Source of the DNA: Paracoccaceae bacterium
GTDB lineage: Bacteria > Pseudomonadota > Alphaproteobacteria > Rhodobacterales > Rhodobacteraceae
NCBI GenBank assembly: GCA_009773375.1
Contig: WRPH01000024.1
Span: forward strand, 30,953-94,952
Direction of reading: 5' to 3'
DNA length: 64,000 nucleotides
The number at the start of each line of letters is the position of its first letter. Position 1 is the first letter of the stretch. Below, piece after piece: positions 41,306 through 52,246 of the stretch. The position numbers were made by a program, and so were the translations under genes. The notes beneath the pieces are model-generated. The model was not told where the DNA came from, did no database searches, and saw nothing but the letters and a program-made list of their open reading frames with translations.

Positions 41306-43687
41306 ATGCCGGTTTTTGCGCTTTATAACTTTGACGACCTTGACACCACGGCACGCGACAGCGCCGTGGGCAATGGTGCGCAGGATGGCATTTACCTGAA
41401 CGGCGCTTCGGCTACCGGCGGGCAGGCCATTCTGGATGGCGAGAATGATCTGGTGAAAATCTATCACGACAACACCTTCCAGATGGATCGCGGCACGCTC
41501 GATATCAAATTCACGCTTGGTCAAAGCCCGCTGACCGATACGCAGACCGTGTTGTCGCGCGACAGCATCGGCCAGACCGACGGCGGCTATCGGATTGAAG
41601 TTCAGGCCGACGGTTCGGTGGTGATCAGCCACGAAACGCAGGCGGGCACAGAAACTTTCGGCACCCCGGCGGGCTTTGCCAACCCCGGTGATACCATCAA
41701 GCTCAGCTATTCCTGGGATCAGGGCGGCACCGGCGGCCAGTTGCTGATCAACAACTTTACCAGCGGCGGCAATTTTGCCGATGCGGTGCCCAATACGCTG
41801 ACGATGGATATGGGCAGCGCAGGCATTGATCAGCCTTGGATCATCGGCGCAGGCCAGTCGAATTCGACGCCGGACCTGCTGAACAATATCGACCAGCATT
41901 TCGAAGGCTCGGTAACGATGTTCCAACTGTCGGACACCGTTGACAATTTCGGTGGCCCGGATGGCATCGTGCGCGGCACCGCTGGCGGCGATCTGATTGA
42001 TGTCAACTACATCGACCCGTGGGATACCGACCGGGTGGACAACAACGACGCCTTCCTGCCGGGCGATGCGCCGAATGATGATCGCATTCTCGCGGGTGAT
42101 GGCAATGACACGGTCTGGGCCGGGCGCGGCGATGACTCGATCGAAGGTGGCAACGGTGACGATTCAGTGCGCGCTGGCGACGGCAATGACTCGGTCTTCG
42201 GTCAGGCTGGCGACGACGTGATGTTTGGTCAATCCGGCGATGACAGCCTGTTCGGCGGCGACGGCAACGACTACGCCCGTGGCGGCGAGGGTAATGACCT
42301 TATCGACACCTCGGGCGGTGGTGGTGGCGGGCCGCTGCTGAGTGGCGGTGTGCTGCCGCTGCCGGATCAGGGCTATCCGGGGCTGTATCCGTCGGATGCC
42401 AACCCGACCAACGATCTGGATACCGTCTATGGCGGAACCGGCGATGACACCATCCGCACCGGCGACGATGCCGACATGGCGTTCGGCGGCTTTGGCAATG
42501 ACCTGATCGACGGCGGCTTTGATGATGACCGCCTTGAAGGCAATCAGGGCAATGACACCATCATCGGTGGCGAGGGCAATGATTGGATTGATGCCGGTCA
42601 GGGCGATGATCTTGTGTACGGCGGCTATGGCCCGAACGTGCCGGATGAGGTAAACATCCGCGACGATCAGGGCGATTTGCTGCCAAACAACGGCCGCGAC
42701 GATATTCATGGCGGCATGGGCAACGACACAATCTTCGGGTTGGATGACGATGACACCATCGATGGCGGTCAGGACGACGACTGGATCGACGCCGGCATTG
42801 ATGACGATCTGGTGACGGGCAATGTCGGCAACGACACCATCATCGGCGGGCAGGGTGCCGATACGCTGTCGGGTGGCAATGACCGCGACACCTTCCTTGT
42901 CGGCACCAATACCGATGGCCTCGGCGACGTGATCGACGGCAACGAAGGCGGCGACGATTACGATACGCTGGATCTGCGCGGCTCTGGCCCGTTCCGCATT
43001 CGCTACGCGGCGGACAACCCGGAAAACGGCACCGTGGATTATCTGGACGTTGACGGCAACATCACCGGCACGCTGACCTTCACCAACATCGAAAACGTCA
43101 TCCCCTGCTTTACCCCCGGCACGCTGATCGCGACACCGAAGGGCGAGGTGCCGGTGGAAAGCCTGAAAGCCGGTGATCGCATCATCACCCGCGACAACGG
43201 CATTCAGGAAATCCGCTGGACCGGGCGCAAGGATCTGGGCTGGCATGATCTGGTCGCCAATCCGCATCTGAAGCCGGTGATGATCCGTCAGGGCAGCCTC
43301 GGCAACGGCCTGCCGGAACAGGATATGATGGTGTCGCCGAACCACCGGTTGCTGGTCGCCAACGACCGCACCGCGCTTTATTTTGACGAGCACGAGGTTC
43401 TGGTTGCCGCCAAGCATCTGGTGGCGGGCAAGGGCATCGACGCGGTTGATGCGGTGGGCACCAGCTATATCCACTTCATGTTTGACCGCCACGAGGTCGT
43501 GCTGTCAAACGGGGCGTGGACGGAAAGCTTCCAGCCCGGCGACTACACGCTGAAGGGCATGGGCAATGCGCAACGGACCGAGATTTACGATCTGTTCCCC
43601 GATCTGAAAACCTCGGCCGGTCTGGAAGACTATCAGGCGGCGCGTCGCACGCTGAAGCGCCACGAGGCTCTGCTTCTGGTGAAGTAA
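41306..43687 (+). CDS. RTX-Hint protein 1: LamG-like N-terminus, calcium-binding repeats, C-terminal Hint domain
   Basis: A 793-residue very acidic protein without a classical signal peptide. Residues 1-215 look like a LamG/concanavalin-like sandwich (YNFDDLDTTARDSAVGN at the start, GSVTMFQLSDTV at the end). Residues 218-570 hold RTX nonapeptides (GGxGNDxI type) that bind calcium and fold as beta-rolls. A Hint (hedgehog/intein, Hint_2) domain starts at Cys601 (CFTPGTLIATPKGEVPVES), with the histidine block VSPNHRLLV, and runs to the C-terminus. Proteins of this type are presumed exported by type I secretion and possibly self-cleaving at the Hint cysteine. The start has a GAGG site. First of three tandem paralogues. 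Confidence 0.88.
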   Translation: MPVFALYNFDDLDTTARDSAVGNGAQDGIYLNGASATGGQAILDGENDLVKIYHDNTFQMDRGTLDIKFTLGQSPLTDTQTVLSRDSIGQTDGGYRIEVQADGSVVISHETQAGTETFGTPAGFANPGDTIKLSYSWDQGGTGGQLLINNFTSGGNFADAVPNTLTMDMGSAGIDQPWIIGAGQSNSTPDLLNNIDQHFEGSVTMFQLSDTVDNFGGPDGIVRGTAGGDLIDVNYIDPWDTDRVDNNDAFLPGDAPNDDRILAGDGNDTVWAGRGDDSIEGGNGDDSVRAGDGNDSVFGQAGDDVMFGQSGDDSLFGGDGNDYARGGEGNDLIDTSGGGGGGPLLSGGVLPLPDQGYPGLYPSDANPTNDLDTVYGGTGDDTIRTGDDADMAFGGFGNDLIDGGFDDDRLEGNQGNDTIIGGEGNDWIDAGQGDDLVYGGYGPNVPDEVNIRDDQGDLLPNNGRDDIHGGMGNDTIFGLDDDDTIDGGQDDDWIDAGIDDDLVTGNVGNDTIIGGQGADTLSGGNDRDTFLVGTNTDGLGDVIDGNEGGDDYDTLDLRGSGPFRIRYAADNPENGTVDYLDVDGNITGTLTFTNIENVIPCFTPGTLIATPKGEVPVESLKAGDRIITRDNGIQEIRWTGRKDLGWHDLVANPHLKPVMIRQGSLGNGLPEQDMMVSPNHRLLVANDRTALYFDEHEVLVAAKHLVAGKGIDAVDAVGTSYIHFMFDRHEVVLSNGAWTESFQPGDYTLKGMGNAQRTEIYDLFPDLKTSAGLEDYQAARRTLKRHEALLLVK

Positions 43688-43730
43688 CGGTTATGCAGCC
43701 CAGAGCAGGCGGTCTGTCTGCTTTGTGAAG

Positions 43731-43759
43731 AAGGGGCTCCCATCCGGGGGCCCCTTTTT
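43731..43759 (+). terminator. Intrinsic terminator after RTX-Hint gene 1
   Basis: AAGGGGC (43731-43737) pairs with GCCCCTT (43750-43756) and the T-run continues (CCCCTTTTTC). It lies 43 bp after the stop codon, so the three Hint genes are not one simple operon. Confidence 0.85.
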
Positions 43760-44190
43760 CTTGGCCTGGGCCGGTCGAGCGTGCAGGTCGCACGCGAGCG
43801 ACATGCGCTTTCAAAGCAAAATCTTTCCAAAATACGCCCCTGAGTGGCGCGTCATTTTGAACCTTTGGCGAAGCGATGTTTGAAATGTGGCGGCGCTGTG
43901 GCGGCATATGATTTTGGCCACAAATCGAGCGCAAAGAAGCCTGATTTCGCGCCGTACTTGTCGAAAATTTACCGCGATACCGAGCTAATTTGCTGGAAAG
44001 AAATCCAAGGATTCCGGGCATTTTGCAGCGGAGTTTGATCGGCGAGCAGGGTTGGTAATGATTAAAATGTTTGGAAATCAATGTTCTGCACGCAATGCCT
44101 GCGTCCTGGTGGGTCCGTCTGGTGGCGCATCGGGCGCGCTCGAATCTTGTGTGTTTTCGGACAAATCTGTCTGCGTAAAGGTGTAACGAC
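43760..44190. other. 430-bp leader region of RTX-Hint gene 2
   Basis: No gene seen. The stretch is AT-richer than the coding sequence (for example GTCGAAAATTTACCGCGATA and AATGATTAAAATGTTTGG). It contains GAAATGTGGC at 43882-43891, which recurs inverted upstream of Hint gene 3. AAAGGTG just before 44191 is the ribosome site. The promoter presumably lies here. Confidence 0.5.
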
Positions 44191-47100
44191 ATGGCAATTG
44201 CAAACGAACTGACGATCAACACCTCTGCCACCGCGCTGGATATGGCGAATGCCATTTTCGGCAATGGCGTCACGGTCACGACCGCCTCTTTTCAGGGCGA
44301 TGCCGCCTCGGCCGGGGTCTATTCCGGCGCGCTCAGCACCATTGCAGGGATTTCGTCGACCAATACCGGGGTGATCCTGTCCACCGGCCGGGTGGTGGAT
44401 TTCACCAACAGCTCGGGCACCACCAACACCAACACCTTGACGAACCTGTCAACCGATACCGCAGCCGGCATCAATGGCGATGCCCAGTTGAATGCGGTGG
44501 CCGGGATGGCGACGTTTGACGGCGCGATCCTGAACGCGACCTTCGTGCCGGACGGCGACTATCTGACGATGCAGTTCGTGTTCAGCTCGGAGGAATATCC
44601 CGAATACGTCAACGGCAACGTCAACGATGCGTTTGGCGTCTGGGTCAACGGCAGCTTTGTGCCGGTGACGGTGACGGTGGCCGGCAATATCGCGATCGAC
44701 GAGGTGAACGGCGGCAAGAACGAAAACCTTTACCGCGACAACACGCTGGATCAGTTCAACACTGAAATGGACGGCATTACCTATGTGCTGTCGCTGAAAG
44801 CGCCGGTCAACAAGGGCGTCGCCAACACCATCAAGATTGGCATCGCCGACGGTGGCGATGCGATTTACGATTCCAACCTGCTGATCATGGGCGACAGCAT
44901 CCAGACCGTGACGCTGGCCAATGATGACAAGATCAACGTGCAGGCCTTGCAGTCGCGCACCTTTGACATTCTGGCCAACGACACCCAGACGGGTGGCAGC
45001 AATCTGACGATCACCCAGATCAACGGCACCAATGTGACCGCAGGTCAGACCGTCACCCTGACCTCGGGCCAGCAGGTGCGGCTGAACGCCGACAACACCG
45101 TGACGGTGTTTGCCAATGCCGTGCTGGGCACCGAAAATCTGACCTATACCGTGACCGACGGCGTCAATACCGACGTGGGTTACATCACGATGAACACGAC
45201 GCTTTTTGTCACAAAAGACGGCATCGTTTCAGGCACCAGCGGCAATGACATCATCGACACCTCGTATCTGGGCGATCCGGATGGTGACCGGGTGGATGCC
45301 AATGACGCGACCGGCGTGCAGGGCACCACCGGCAACGCCGATGTGATCTATGCGGGCGCGGGCAATGACTATGTGATCGCGGGTGACGGCAGCGATATCA
45401 TCGACGCCGACAGCGGTGACGACACGGTGTTTGGCGGCGCGGGCAATGACAAGGTAACGCTGGGCACCGGCAACGACAGTTTCGGCACGTTCAACGCCGA
45501 CAGTGCTGGCAATGACACCGTCTGGGGCGATGCGGGTAACGATTTCATCATCGGCTGCGGCGACAATGACGTTCTGTATGGCGGCACCGGCAATGACACG
45601 CTGTCCGGCGGTGTCGGGTCTGACAGCATGTTTGGCGGTGATGGCGCGGATTGGTTCAACATCACCGATGACCATGATCTGGATACCATCGTCGGCGGTG
45701 AGGGCGGCACGGATTTTGACGCGCTGGGCTTTGGCAATTACCTGACCACTGCGGGCGTTAACGTCACCTTCACCGGCACCGAGGCGGGGAGCTATGTTTT
45801 CCGCGCGGCACCACCTGCTGATGTGGCATCTTCCGGCGTGTTCTCGGAAATCGAAGCTGTTGCGGGCACGGTTTACGCCGATAATCTGGATGCAACAGCG
45901 GCGACTTCGGCGCAGACGCTGTGGGGCGCGGGCGGCAACGATACCATCACCGGCGGTGCCGGGGCGGATGTGATTGACGGCGGCTCGGGTAATGACAGTC
46001 TGACCGGCGGCGCGGGCAACGACACCATCACCGGCGGCGCGGCTGAGGCGGTGGCGCCAAGCTATGCCAGCGTGACTGGCGCGGCCGGGTCGGTCAGCGG
46101 TGTGGCGGGTAACATCGGCTATACCTCGGTGTCCAGCGACAACCAGTTGACCGCCAGCGATCTGGCGGCTTTGCCGAACGGCTACTGGGTCGGCAACGGC
46201 GATCAGGTGGAAACCCACACCCATACGATGTCGCAGCAGGTGGCTGGGGCGCAGCTGACCTTTGCCAACCTCAATCAGGGCGAGCAGGTTACGATCTGGC
46301 TGGATGGGGTTGCGGTCAACCTGAACACGTTGATCGCAGCGGGCGCGGTGACGCTGAATGCAGGGGCGTCGGGCTATACGGTGAACGCGGCCGGTAAGTT
46401 GGTGAACCTGACCACCGATGGCACCCAGTTTGCGACGCTGACCATCAACGTGCCGTTCACCTCGATTGGCGTGCAGAACAGCGGCACGGCTGGCAACGGT
46501 ACGATCTATGATTTGCGGGTCAACACCAACCCGGTCGGCTATATGGCTCCGGGCGGCGATGATACCATCAATGCGGGCACCGGCGATGATGTGATCACCG
46601 CTGGCGACGGCAATGACGTGGTGACATCGGGCAGCGGCAACGATTCAATCGACGCCGGGGCGGGCAATGACAGCGTTATTGGCGGCGATACCGATACCGG
46701 CAACGACACGATCTATGGCGGGGCGGGCAAGGACACGCTGGCGGGCGGCATTGGCGCCGATCTGATCCTGGGCGGCACCGAAGACGATGCCCTGTTCGGC
46801 GCACGGGTGGACAGCACTGCGGATGGGTCTGATACCTTGTATGGCGAGGCGGGTAACGACTATCTGCAGGGGCAAGCCGGGGCGGATATGCTCTATGGCG
46901 GGGCTGACAACGACACGCTGATCGGGGATGGCGCGAGTGCGACGATCGGCAGCAATGACACGCTGTATGGCGGCACCGGCAATGACCTGATCTTCGCAGG
47001 TGGCGGCGCGGATCTGGCGCATGGCGACGAAGGCAATGACCGGCTGAACGGCGAGGGCGGCAACGACACGCTGTATGGTGGGGTCGGGCTGGATGTGCTG

Positions 47101-50100
47101 TCGGGCGGGCTGGGCGATGACCAGCTTTTTGGCGACGACGGGTCCGATACGCTGCTGGGCGATGCGGGCAACGACCAGCTCAACGGTGGCGCGCAGCTTG
47201 ATTATGTGGACTATTCGGCCTCGGGCGCTGCGGTCAACGTCAACCTGAGCACGGGCGCGGGCGCGGGCGGCGATGCGCAGGGCGATACCTATTACGGTAT
47301 TGATGGCGTGATCGGCTCGGGGCTGAATGATACCATCATCGGCTATGACGGGCAGTCGACGGTGCCGGGGTTTGAATACACCAACGTGCTCTATGGCGCT
47401 GCGGGAGATGACCTCATCGATGGCATGGCCGGGAATGACAGCCTGTATGGCGGCATCGGCAACGATACGCTGCTGGGCGGCGCGGGCGATGATCTGGTGC
47501 AGGGCGACGCGGGCAATGACACGCTGGCGGGTGGCAGCGGTAACGATACGCTCTACGGCGGCGATGGTAGCGATGTCTTTGTGATCACCGATACCGACAA
47601 CGGCGATACCATCGTCGGCGGCGAGGTTGCGGGCACCACTGACAGCATCACTTTTGGCAACGCCACCAGCACACAAGGCGTGACTGTCACCTTCACCGGG
47701 GCCGAGGCCGGGGTCTATCAATACGCCGGTGCTGCCAGTACCAACGGCAGTTTTGCCGAGATCGAGGCGATCAGCGGCACTGCCTATAATGACGTGATCA
47801 ACGCCGCAGCCTCGACGGCGGCGGTGGCGCTGGTTGGCAACGCGGGCAATGACACCATCACCGGCGGTTCGGGCGATGATGTGATTGACGGCTCGGAAGG
47901 CGACGATTCGCTGTTGGGTGGCGCGGGCGCTGACACGCTGATCGGCGGGCAGGGCGGCGACTGGCTGATCGGTGGCGCGGGCAATGACAGCATGTCGGGC
48001 GGCGAGGGCCAGGATGCCTTTGTGATCCTGTCGGGGGCGGGGGTGGATACCGTTGTCGGCGGCGAGACCGGCTATGACTATGACTCGCTGGTGCTGAGCG
48101 ACCCTGCGCAAGCGGTGACGGTGACGTTTACCGGCAGCGAGGCGGGCAACTATGTTTATGCCGGGGGCGGGTCCGGCACATTCTCGGAAATCGAGAATGT
48201 CGAAGGCTCGGGCGCCGCGGACAGCATGAACGCTGCGCTTGCGCTGACCGATATTGATCTGCGCGGCTATGCAGGCAACGACACCCTGACCGGGGGCGCG
48301 GGCGAAGATTATCTGGAGGGCGGGATCGGTGACGACAGCCTGACCGGCAACGCCGGCAATGATCTGATCAACGGCGACGCGGGCAACGATACGATCTATG
48401 GCGGCGTCGGCGACGACGGGCTTTATGGCGGCATCGGCAACGATTCCGTGCAGGGCGGCGAGGGCAACGACATGCTTGTCGGCGCTGACGGCAATGACAC
48501 GCTGATCGGTGGTCTGGGCAATGATACGCTGCTGGGCGGCAATGACGCCGATCTGATCTGGGCTGCGGCGGGCGACAGCATTGTCGGCGGCGAGGGCGGC
48601 AACGACAACGATACTCTCGTGGTCGAGGCCGGGTCGATCATCACCTATGGCGGTGGCAACAACGAAGCGGGCACCATTGCGCTGGCTTCGGGCGGCACGC
48701 TAAGCTTCAGCGAGATCGAGCATATCGTCTTTGCAGGCCCGGTCGATGGCACTGCGGGCAATGACAGCATGGGGGGGGGTTATACCGACCTCAACGGCGA
48801 CCAGATCGACGGCAGCGACGGGCTGAACGACACCATCTATGGCTATGGCGGTGATGACAGTATTGTCGCGGCTCTTGGCAATGACACGGTTTATGGCGGT
48901 GTTGGTAATGACACTGTCGATGCCGGGGACGGGCAAGACAGTGTGCTGGGTGGCGACGGCAACGACTTTGTCTACGGTTCGGGCGGCAACGATACGCTGC
49001 TGGGCGAAGCGGGCAACGATCATCTTTACGGGGGTGTTGGCAACGATTCCATTCTCGGCGGCATCGGCAACGACACTGTCTGGGGGGGGACGGGCGACGA
49101 TACGGTTTCTGGCGAAAGCGGCAACGATTTCATCATGGGGCAGACCGGCAACGACCTGATGTTCGGCGGCGCTGGTGACGATGAAATCTGGGACGATGAG
49201 AACAATGACACGCTGTATGGCGATGCCGGCAACGATACACTTGGGGGGGGCGAGGGTGTAGACCTGTTCTACGGCGGCACCGGCGATGACCTGCTGTATG
49301 GCGTTTCCGGCAATGACAGCCTTTACGGTGATGACGATCAGGACCGTTTTGAGGTGTTCGGGACCGAGGCGGGAACGGTTGTTGTCGGCGGCGAGGGTGG
49401 CATCGACAATGACACGTTGGTTGTCAGCAACGTCATCGGGCTGACCTATGGCGGCGGCAACAACGAAAGCGGCGTGATCACCTTTGAAGGCGGCGGCACG
49501 CTGGCGTTCTCGGAAATCGAGCATCTGGTGCTGAACGGCGGCAACCCCGACGGCATCATCTATGGCACCGCAGGCGATGACAGCATCGGTGCGGGCTACG
49601 TCGATGCCAATGGCGATGTGATCGACAACAACGACGCGATCCTTGGCACCCCCGGATCAAACGACGACGAGGTTTATGCCGGGGCGGGCAATGACACCGT
49701 CAACGGCTTGCTGGGCAATGATTTCCTCTATGGCGGCGACGGCAATGACAGCCTGAGCGGCGGCGTCGGCAACGACTACATGCAGGGCGACGCAGGCAAC
49801 GATACCGTGCTGGGCGGCGACGGCAATGACCTGCTGCGCGGCGATACCGGCAATGACCTGGTTGACGGCGGTGCAGGCGATGACACCGTTTACGGCGGGG
49901 CTGACAGCGATACGGTCTATGGCGGCGACGGCAATGATCAGGTCTACGGCGGCTTTGGCGACGATACCGTCTATGGTGGCGCGGGCAATGACACCATCAC
50001 CGGCTCGGGCGAGAATGATCTTGTCTTCGGCGATGACGGCGATGACCTCATGCAAGGCTCGGATGGCGCTGATACCCTGATCGGTGGCGCGGGCGCTGAT

Positions 50101-52020
50101 ACCATGCTGGGCGAGGAAGACGCCGACAGCTTCTATGGTGGTGTGGGCGATTATGTTGATGGCTATGAAACCGTCACCACCGGCAGCGACAACGATACGC
50201 TGCACGTGTCGGGGGTGGACCACATCGTCTGGGATGTGCTGAACCCGGAAAACGGCGTGGTGCATTTCACTGGCGGCGGCACGCTGCAATTCTACAATAT
50301 CGAGCATGTCATCGTTGATGGCACCGAAGTGCCGCCACCAAACTACATCGTTGAGGGCACCGCAGGCGATGATCTGATCGACGCCAACTATACCGGCGAT
50401 CCGCAAGGCGACCGGGTAGATGCGTCCGACAGTGCCACGGCCAACAATGACGATCTGATCTATGCGGGCGCGGGCAATGATACGGTCTTGGCCGGGGACG
50501 GTAATGACACGGTGCATGGTGGCGACGGCAATGATTTTGTCAGCGGCGGCGCGGGCAATGACTATCTGATCGGCGGTGCGGGCAATGACAGCCTGAGCGG
50601 TGGCGAGGGCAATGACTCGCTCTGGGGCGATGCGGGGGCTGATACCCTGCTGGGCGGCCTTGGCGATGATGCGTTGCTGGGCGGCGATGGCGATGACACC
50701 CTGTTTGGCGAAGGCGGCAACGACACCCTTTGGGGCGAGCTTGGCAATGACCAGCTGGTCGGCGGGCTTGGCGACGACTGGCTCGAAGGCGAGGCGGGCG
50801 ATGACACGCTGCGCGGCGACGACGGCAATGACAGCCTGTTCGGCGGTATTGGCAACGACAGCTTGCTGGGCGGCTTGGATAATGACAGCCTTGATGGCGG
50901 CGACGGCGACGATTTTCTGTCGGGCGAGACCGGCAACGACAGCCTGACCGCCGGGGCGGGTGCCGATGTTGTAAGCGGCGGTGCAGGTGATGATCTGCTG
51001 GACGCGGGCGCGGGCGATGATTTGCTGGATGCCGGAACCGGCAATGACGTTGTCAGCGGCGGCGACGGCAATGACTGGCTTTACAGCGGTGACGGCAACG
51101 ACACCGCTTATGGTGGCGCGGGCGAGGATGTGCTGATCGGCGAGGCCGGCGATGACCTGCAATTTGGCGGCGCGGGCAACGACATCTTCTACGATGGCGA
51201 CGGAAACGATACGCTGCTGGGCGAAGATGACCGCGACAGCTTCTTTGCAGGCGTTGGCGATGTGGTCGATGGCGGCGAGGGCGGCGATGATTATGACACG
51301 CTGGATCTGACCGCCTGGGGCCATCCTGGCACCAATATCATCTATGACACGATGAACCCGGAAAACGGTATCGTTGAATTCCTCGATGCCAGCGGTGTGG
51401 TGATCGGCAGCATGACCTTCTCGAATATCGAGAATGTGGTGGCCTGCTTTACCCCCGGCGCGATGATCCTGACCGATCAGGGCGAGGTGGCGGTTGAGGA
51501 TCTGGCCGAGGGCGATCTGGTGTTGACCCGCGATTCCGGCTTCCAGCCGATCCGCTGGGTCGGGCGCCGCGATCTGACCGCGGCAGAACTGGCGGTGCAG
51601 CCGCGGTTCAACCCGGTGCGGATTGCGCAGGGCGCGCTGGGCGGTGATCTGCCGGAACGTGACATGCTGGTCAGCCCACAGCACCGCATGCTGATGACCG
51701 GCGCACGGGCCGAGTTGCTGTTTGGCGAACATGAGGTGCTGGTCGCGGCCACGCATATGGTCGGCATGTCGGGGGTGGGCCGGGTGATGCCGGAAACGGT
51801 CAGCTATATCCACATCCTGTTTGACCGCCATGAAGTCGTGCGGGCCGACGGGGCGTGGTCGGAAAGCTTCCAGCCGGGCGCGCAGACGTTGAACGGGCTG
51901 GATGCGGCACAACGCGCGGAAATCCTGGCGCTGTTCCCGACGCTTGCTCTGGGTGGAAACTACCCCGCGGCCCGGCTGACGCTGAAGGCAAAAGAGGCGC
52001 AGGTGCTGCTGCGCGCCTGA
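44191..52020 (+). CDS. RTX-Hint protein 2: giant calcium-binding protein with choice-of-anchor-L-like N-terminus and C-terminal Hint domain
   Basis: A 2609-residue exported-type protein. Residues 1-240 match the choice-of-anchor L pattern ([20 protein letters not shown], then [19 protein letters not shown]). Residues 245-335 are an Ig/cadherin-like bridge ([11 protein letters not shown]). From 343 on, RTX arrays alternate with recurring modules: three of about 75 residues (VTFTGxEAGxYxY...FSEIE), three ending GGGTLxFxxIEH, and one of about 165 residues (620-785, with VETHTHT) shared with Hint protein 3. The Hint domain starts at Cys2419 ([19 protein letters not shown]), with VSPQHRMLM. Three G8-G9 tracts lie at codons 1527-1686. 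A secreted or surface adhesin or matrix protein is the likely role. Confidence 0.88.
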   Translation: MAIANELTINTSATALDMANAIFGNGVTVTTASFQGDAASAGVYSGALSTIAGISSTNTGVILSTGRVVDFTNSSGTTNTNTLTNLSTDTAAGINGDAQLNAVAGMATFDGAILNATFVPDGDYLTMQFVFSSEEYPEYVNGNVNDAFGVWVNGSFVPVTVTVAGNIAIDEVNGGKNENLYRDNTLDQFNTEMDGITYVLSLKAPVNKGVANTIKIGIADGGDAIYDSNLLIMGDSIQTVTLANDDKINVQALQSRTFDILANDTQTGGSNLTITQINGTNVTAGQTVTLTSGQQVRLNADNTVTVFANAVLGTENLTYTVTDGVNTDVGYITMNTTLFVTKDGIVSGTSGNDIIDTSYLGDPDGDRVDANDATGVQGTTGNADVIYAGAGNDYVIAGDGSDIIDADSGDDTVFGGAGNDKVTLGTGNDSFGTFNADSAGNDTVWGDAGNDFIIGCGDNDVLYGGTGNDTLSGGVGSDSMFGGDGADWFNITDDHDLDTIVGGEGGTDFDALGFGNYLTTAGVNVTFTGTEAGSYVFRAAPPADVASSGVFSEIEAVAGTVYADNLDATAATSAQTLWGAGGNDTITGGAGADVIDGGSGNDSLTGGAGNDTITGGAAEAVAPSYASVTGAAGSVSGVAGNIGYTSVSSDNQLTASDLAALPNGYWVGNGDQVETHTHTMSQQVAGAQLTFANLNQGEQVTIWLDGVAVNLNTLIAAGAVTLNAGASGYTVNAAGKLVNLTTDGTQFATLTINVPFTSIGVQNSGTAGNGTIYDLRVNTNPVGYMAPGGDDTINAGTGDDVITAGDGNDVVTSGSGNDSIDAGAGNDSVIGGDTDTGNDTIYGGAGKDTLAGGIGADLILGGTEDDALFGARVDSTADGSDTLYGEAGNDYLQGQAGADMLYGGADNDTLIGDGASATIGSNDTLYGGTGNDLIFAGGGADLAHGDEGNDRLNGEGGNDTLYGGVGLDVLSGGLGDDQLFGDDGSDTLLGDAGNDQLNGGAQLDYVDYSASGAAVNVNLSTGAGAGGDAQGDTYYGIDGVIGSGLNDTIIGYDGQSTVPGFEYTNVLYGAAGDDLIDGMAGNDSLYGGIGNDTLLGGAGDDLVQGDAGNDTLAGGSGNDTLYGGDGSDVFVITDTDNGDTIVGGEVAGTTDSITFGNATSTQGVTVTFTGAEAGVYQYAGAASTNGSFAEIEAISGTAYNDVINAAASTAAVALVGNAGNDTITGGSGDDVIDGSEGDDSLLGGAGADTLIGGQGGDWLIGGAGNDSMSGGEGQDAFVILSGAGVDTVVGGETGYDYDSLVLSDPAQAVTVTFTGSEAGNYVYAGGGSGTFSEIENVEGSGAADSMNAALALTDIDLRGYAGNDTLTGGAGEDYLEGGIGDDSLTGNAGNDLINGDAGNDTIYGGVGDDGLYGGIGNDSVQGGEGNDMLVGADGNDTLIGGLGNDTLLGGNDADLIWAAAGDSIVGGEGGNDNDTLVVEAGSIITYGGGNNEAGTIALASGGTLSFSEIEHIVFAGPVDGTAGNDSMGGGYTDLNGDQIDGSDGLNDTIYGYGGDDSIVAALGNDTVYGGVGNDTVDAGDGQDSVLGGDGNDFVYGSGGNDTLLGEAGNDHLYGGVGNDSILGGIGNDTVWGGTGDDTVSGESGNDFIMGQTGNDLMFGGAGDDEIWDDENNDTLYGDAGNDTLGGGEGVDLFYGGTGDDLLYGVSGNDSLYGDDDQDRFEVFGTEAGTVVVGGEGGIDNDTLVVSNVIGLTYGGGNNESGVITFEGGGTLAFSEIEHLVLNGGNPDGIIYGTAGDDSIGAGYVDANGDVIDNNDAILGTPGSNDDEVYAGAGNDTVNGLLGNDFLYGGDGNDSLSGGVGNDYMQGDAGNDTVLGGDGNDLLRGDTGNDLVDGGAGDDTVYGGADSDTVYGGDGNDQVYGGFGDDTVYGGAGNDTITGSGENDLVFGDDGDDLMQGSDGADTLIGGAGADTMLGEEDADSFYGGVGDYVDGYETVTTGSDNDTLHVSGVDHIVWDVLNPENGVVHFTGGGTLQFYNIEHVIVDGTEVPPPNYIVEGTAGDDLIDANYTGDPQGDRVDASDSATANNDDLIYAGAGNDTVLAGDGNDTVHGGDGNDFVSGGAGNDYLIGGAGNDSLSGGEGNDSLWGDAGADTLLGGLGDDALLGGDGDDTLFGEGGNDTLWGELGNDQLVGGLGDDWLEGEAGDDTLRGDDGNDSLFGGIGNDSLLGGLDNDSLDGGDGDDFLSGETGNDSLTAGAGADVVSGGAGDDLLDAGAGDDLLDAGTGNDVVSGGDGNDWLYSGDGNDTAYGGAGEDVLIGEAGDDLQFGGAGNDIFYDGDGNDTLLGEDDRDSFFAGVGDVVDGGEGGDDYDTLDLTAWGHPGTNIIYDTMNPENGIVEFLDASGVVIGSMTFSNIENVVACFTPGAMILTDQGEVAVEDLAEGDLVLTRDSGFQPIRWVGRRDLTAAELAVQPRFNPVRIAQGALGGDLPERDMLVSPQHRMLMTGARAELLFGEHEVLVAATHMVGMSGVGRVMPETVSYIHILFDRHEVVRADGAWSESFQPGAQTLNGLDAAQRAEILALFPTLALGGNYPAARLTLKAKEAQVLLRA
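48771..49250 (+). repeat. Cluster of three poly-G tracts inside RTX-Hint gene 2
   Basis: G9 at 48771-48779, G8 at 49082-49089 and G8 at 49243-49250, each within RTX Gly-Gly codons. Elsewhere in the gene glycines use mixed GGC/GGT codons. Tracts of this length are prone to slipped-strand changes; a one-base shift would end the protein near residue 1530-1690, removing the distal repeats and the Hint domain. Confidence 0.85.
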
Positions 52021-52039
52021 GCTTGACCCGGCAACTTTA

Positions 52040-52081
52040 GCGGCAATCGCCCCCGGTTTTCAAACTGGGGGCGATTGTCGC
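52040..52081 (+). terminator. Strong hairpin after RTX-Hint gene 2
   Basis: GCGGCAATCGCCCCC (52040-52054) pairs with GGGGGCGATTGTCGC (52067-52081), a 15-bp stem with one G-T pair. It begins 20 bp after the stop codon. There is no T-run, but the stability suggests transcript end formation or protection. Confidence 0.7.
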
Positions 52082-52246
52082 TGCGTCGGAAACATACCGC
52101 AGTCTGGCCACATTTCAGCCCATCACCAAGGTTAATTCCAAGTTCAGCTTAACTGGAGTTGTCTTGGTATGTCTGCGATCCGTGCAACTTTGATCTTGAA
52201 ACTGCCGCACAGCACCCCGCTGTGTCGGTCGGGCGGGGTCTGAGCC

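Noticed and set aside
45229-51912. Very long open frames on the minus strand opposite RTX-Hint gene 2 (up to about 750 residues)
   Set aside because: They arise from the GGC/GAC/AAT-rich repeat codons read backwards. The translations are Val/Ala/Ile-rich tandem repeats with no start signals or domains.
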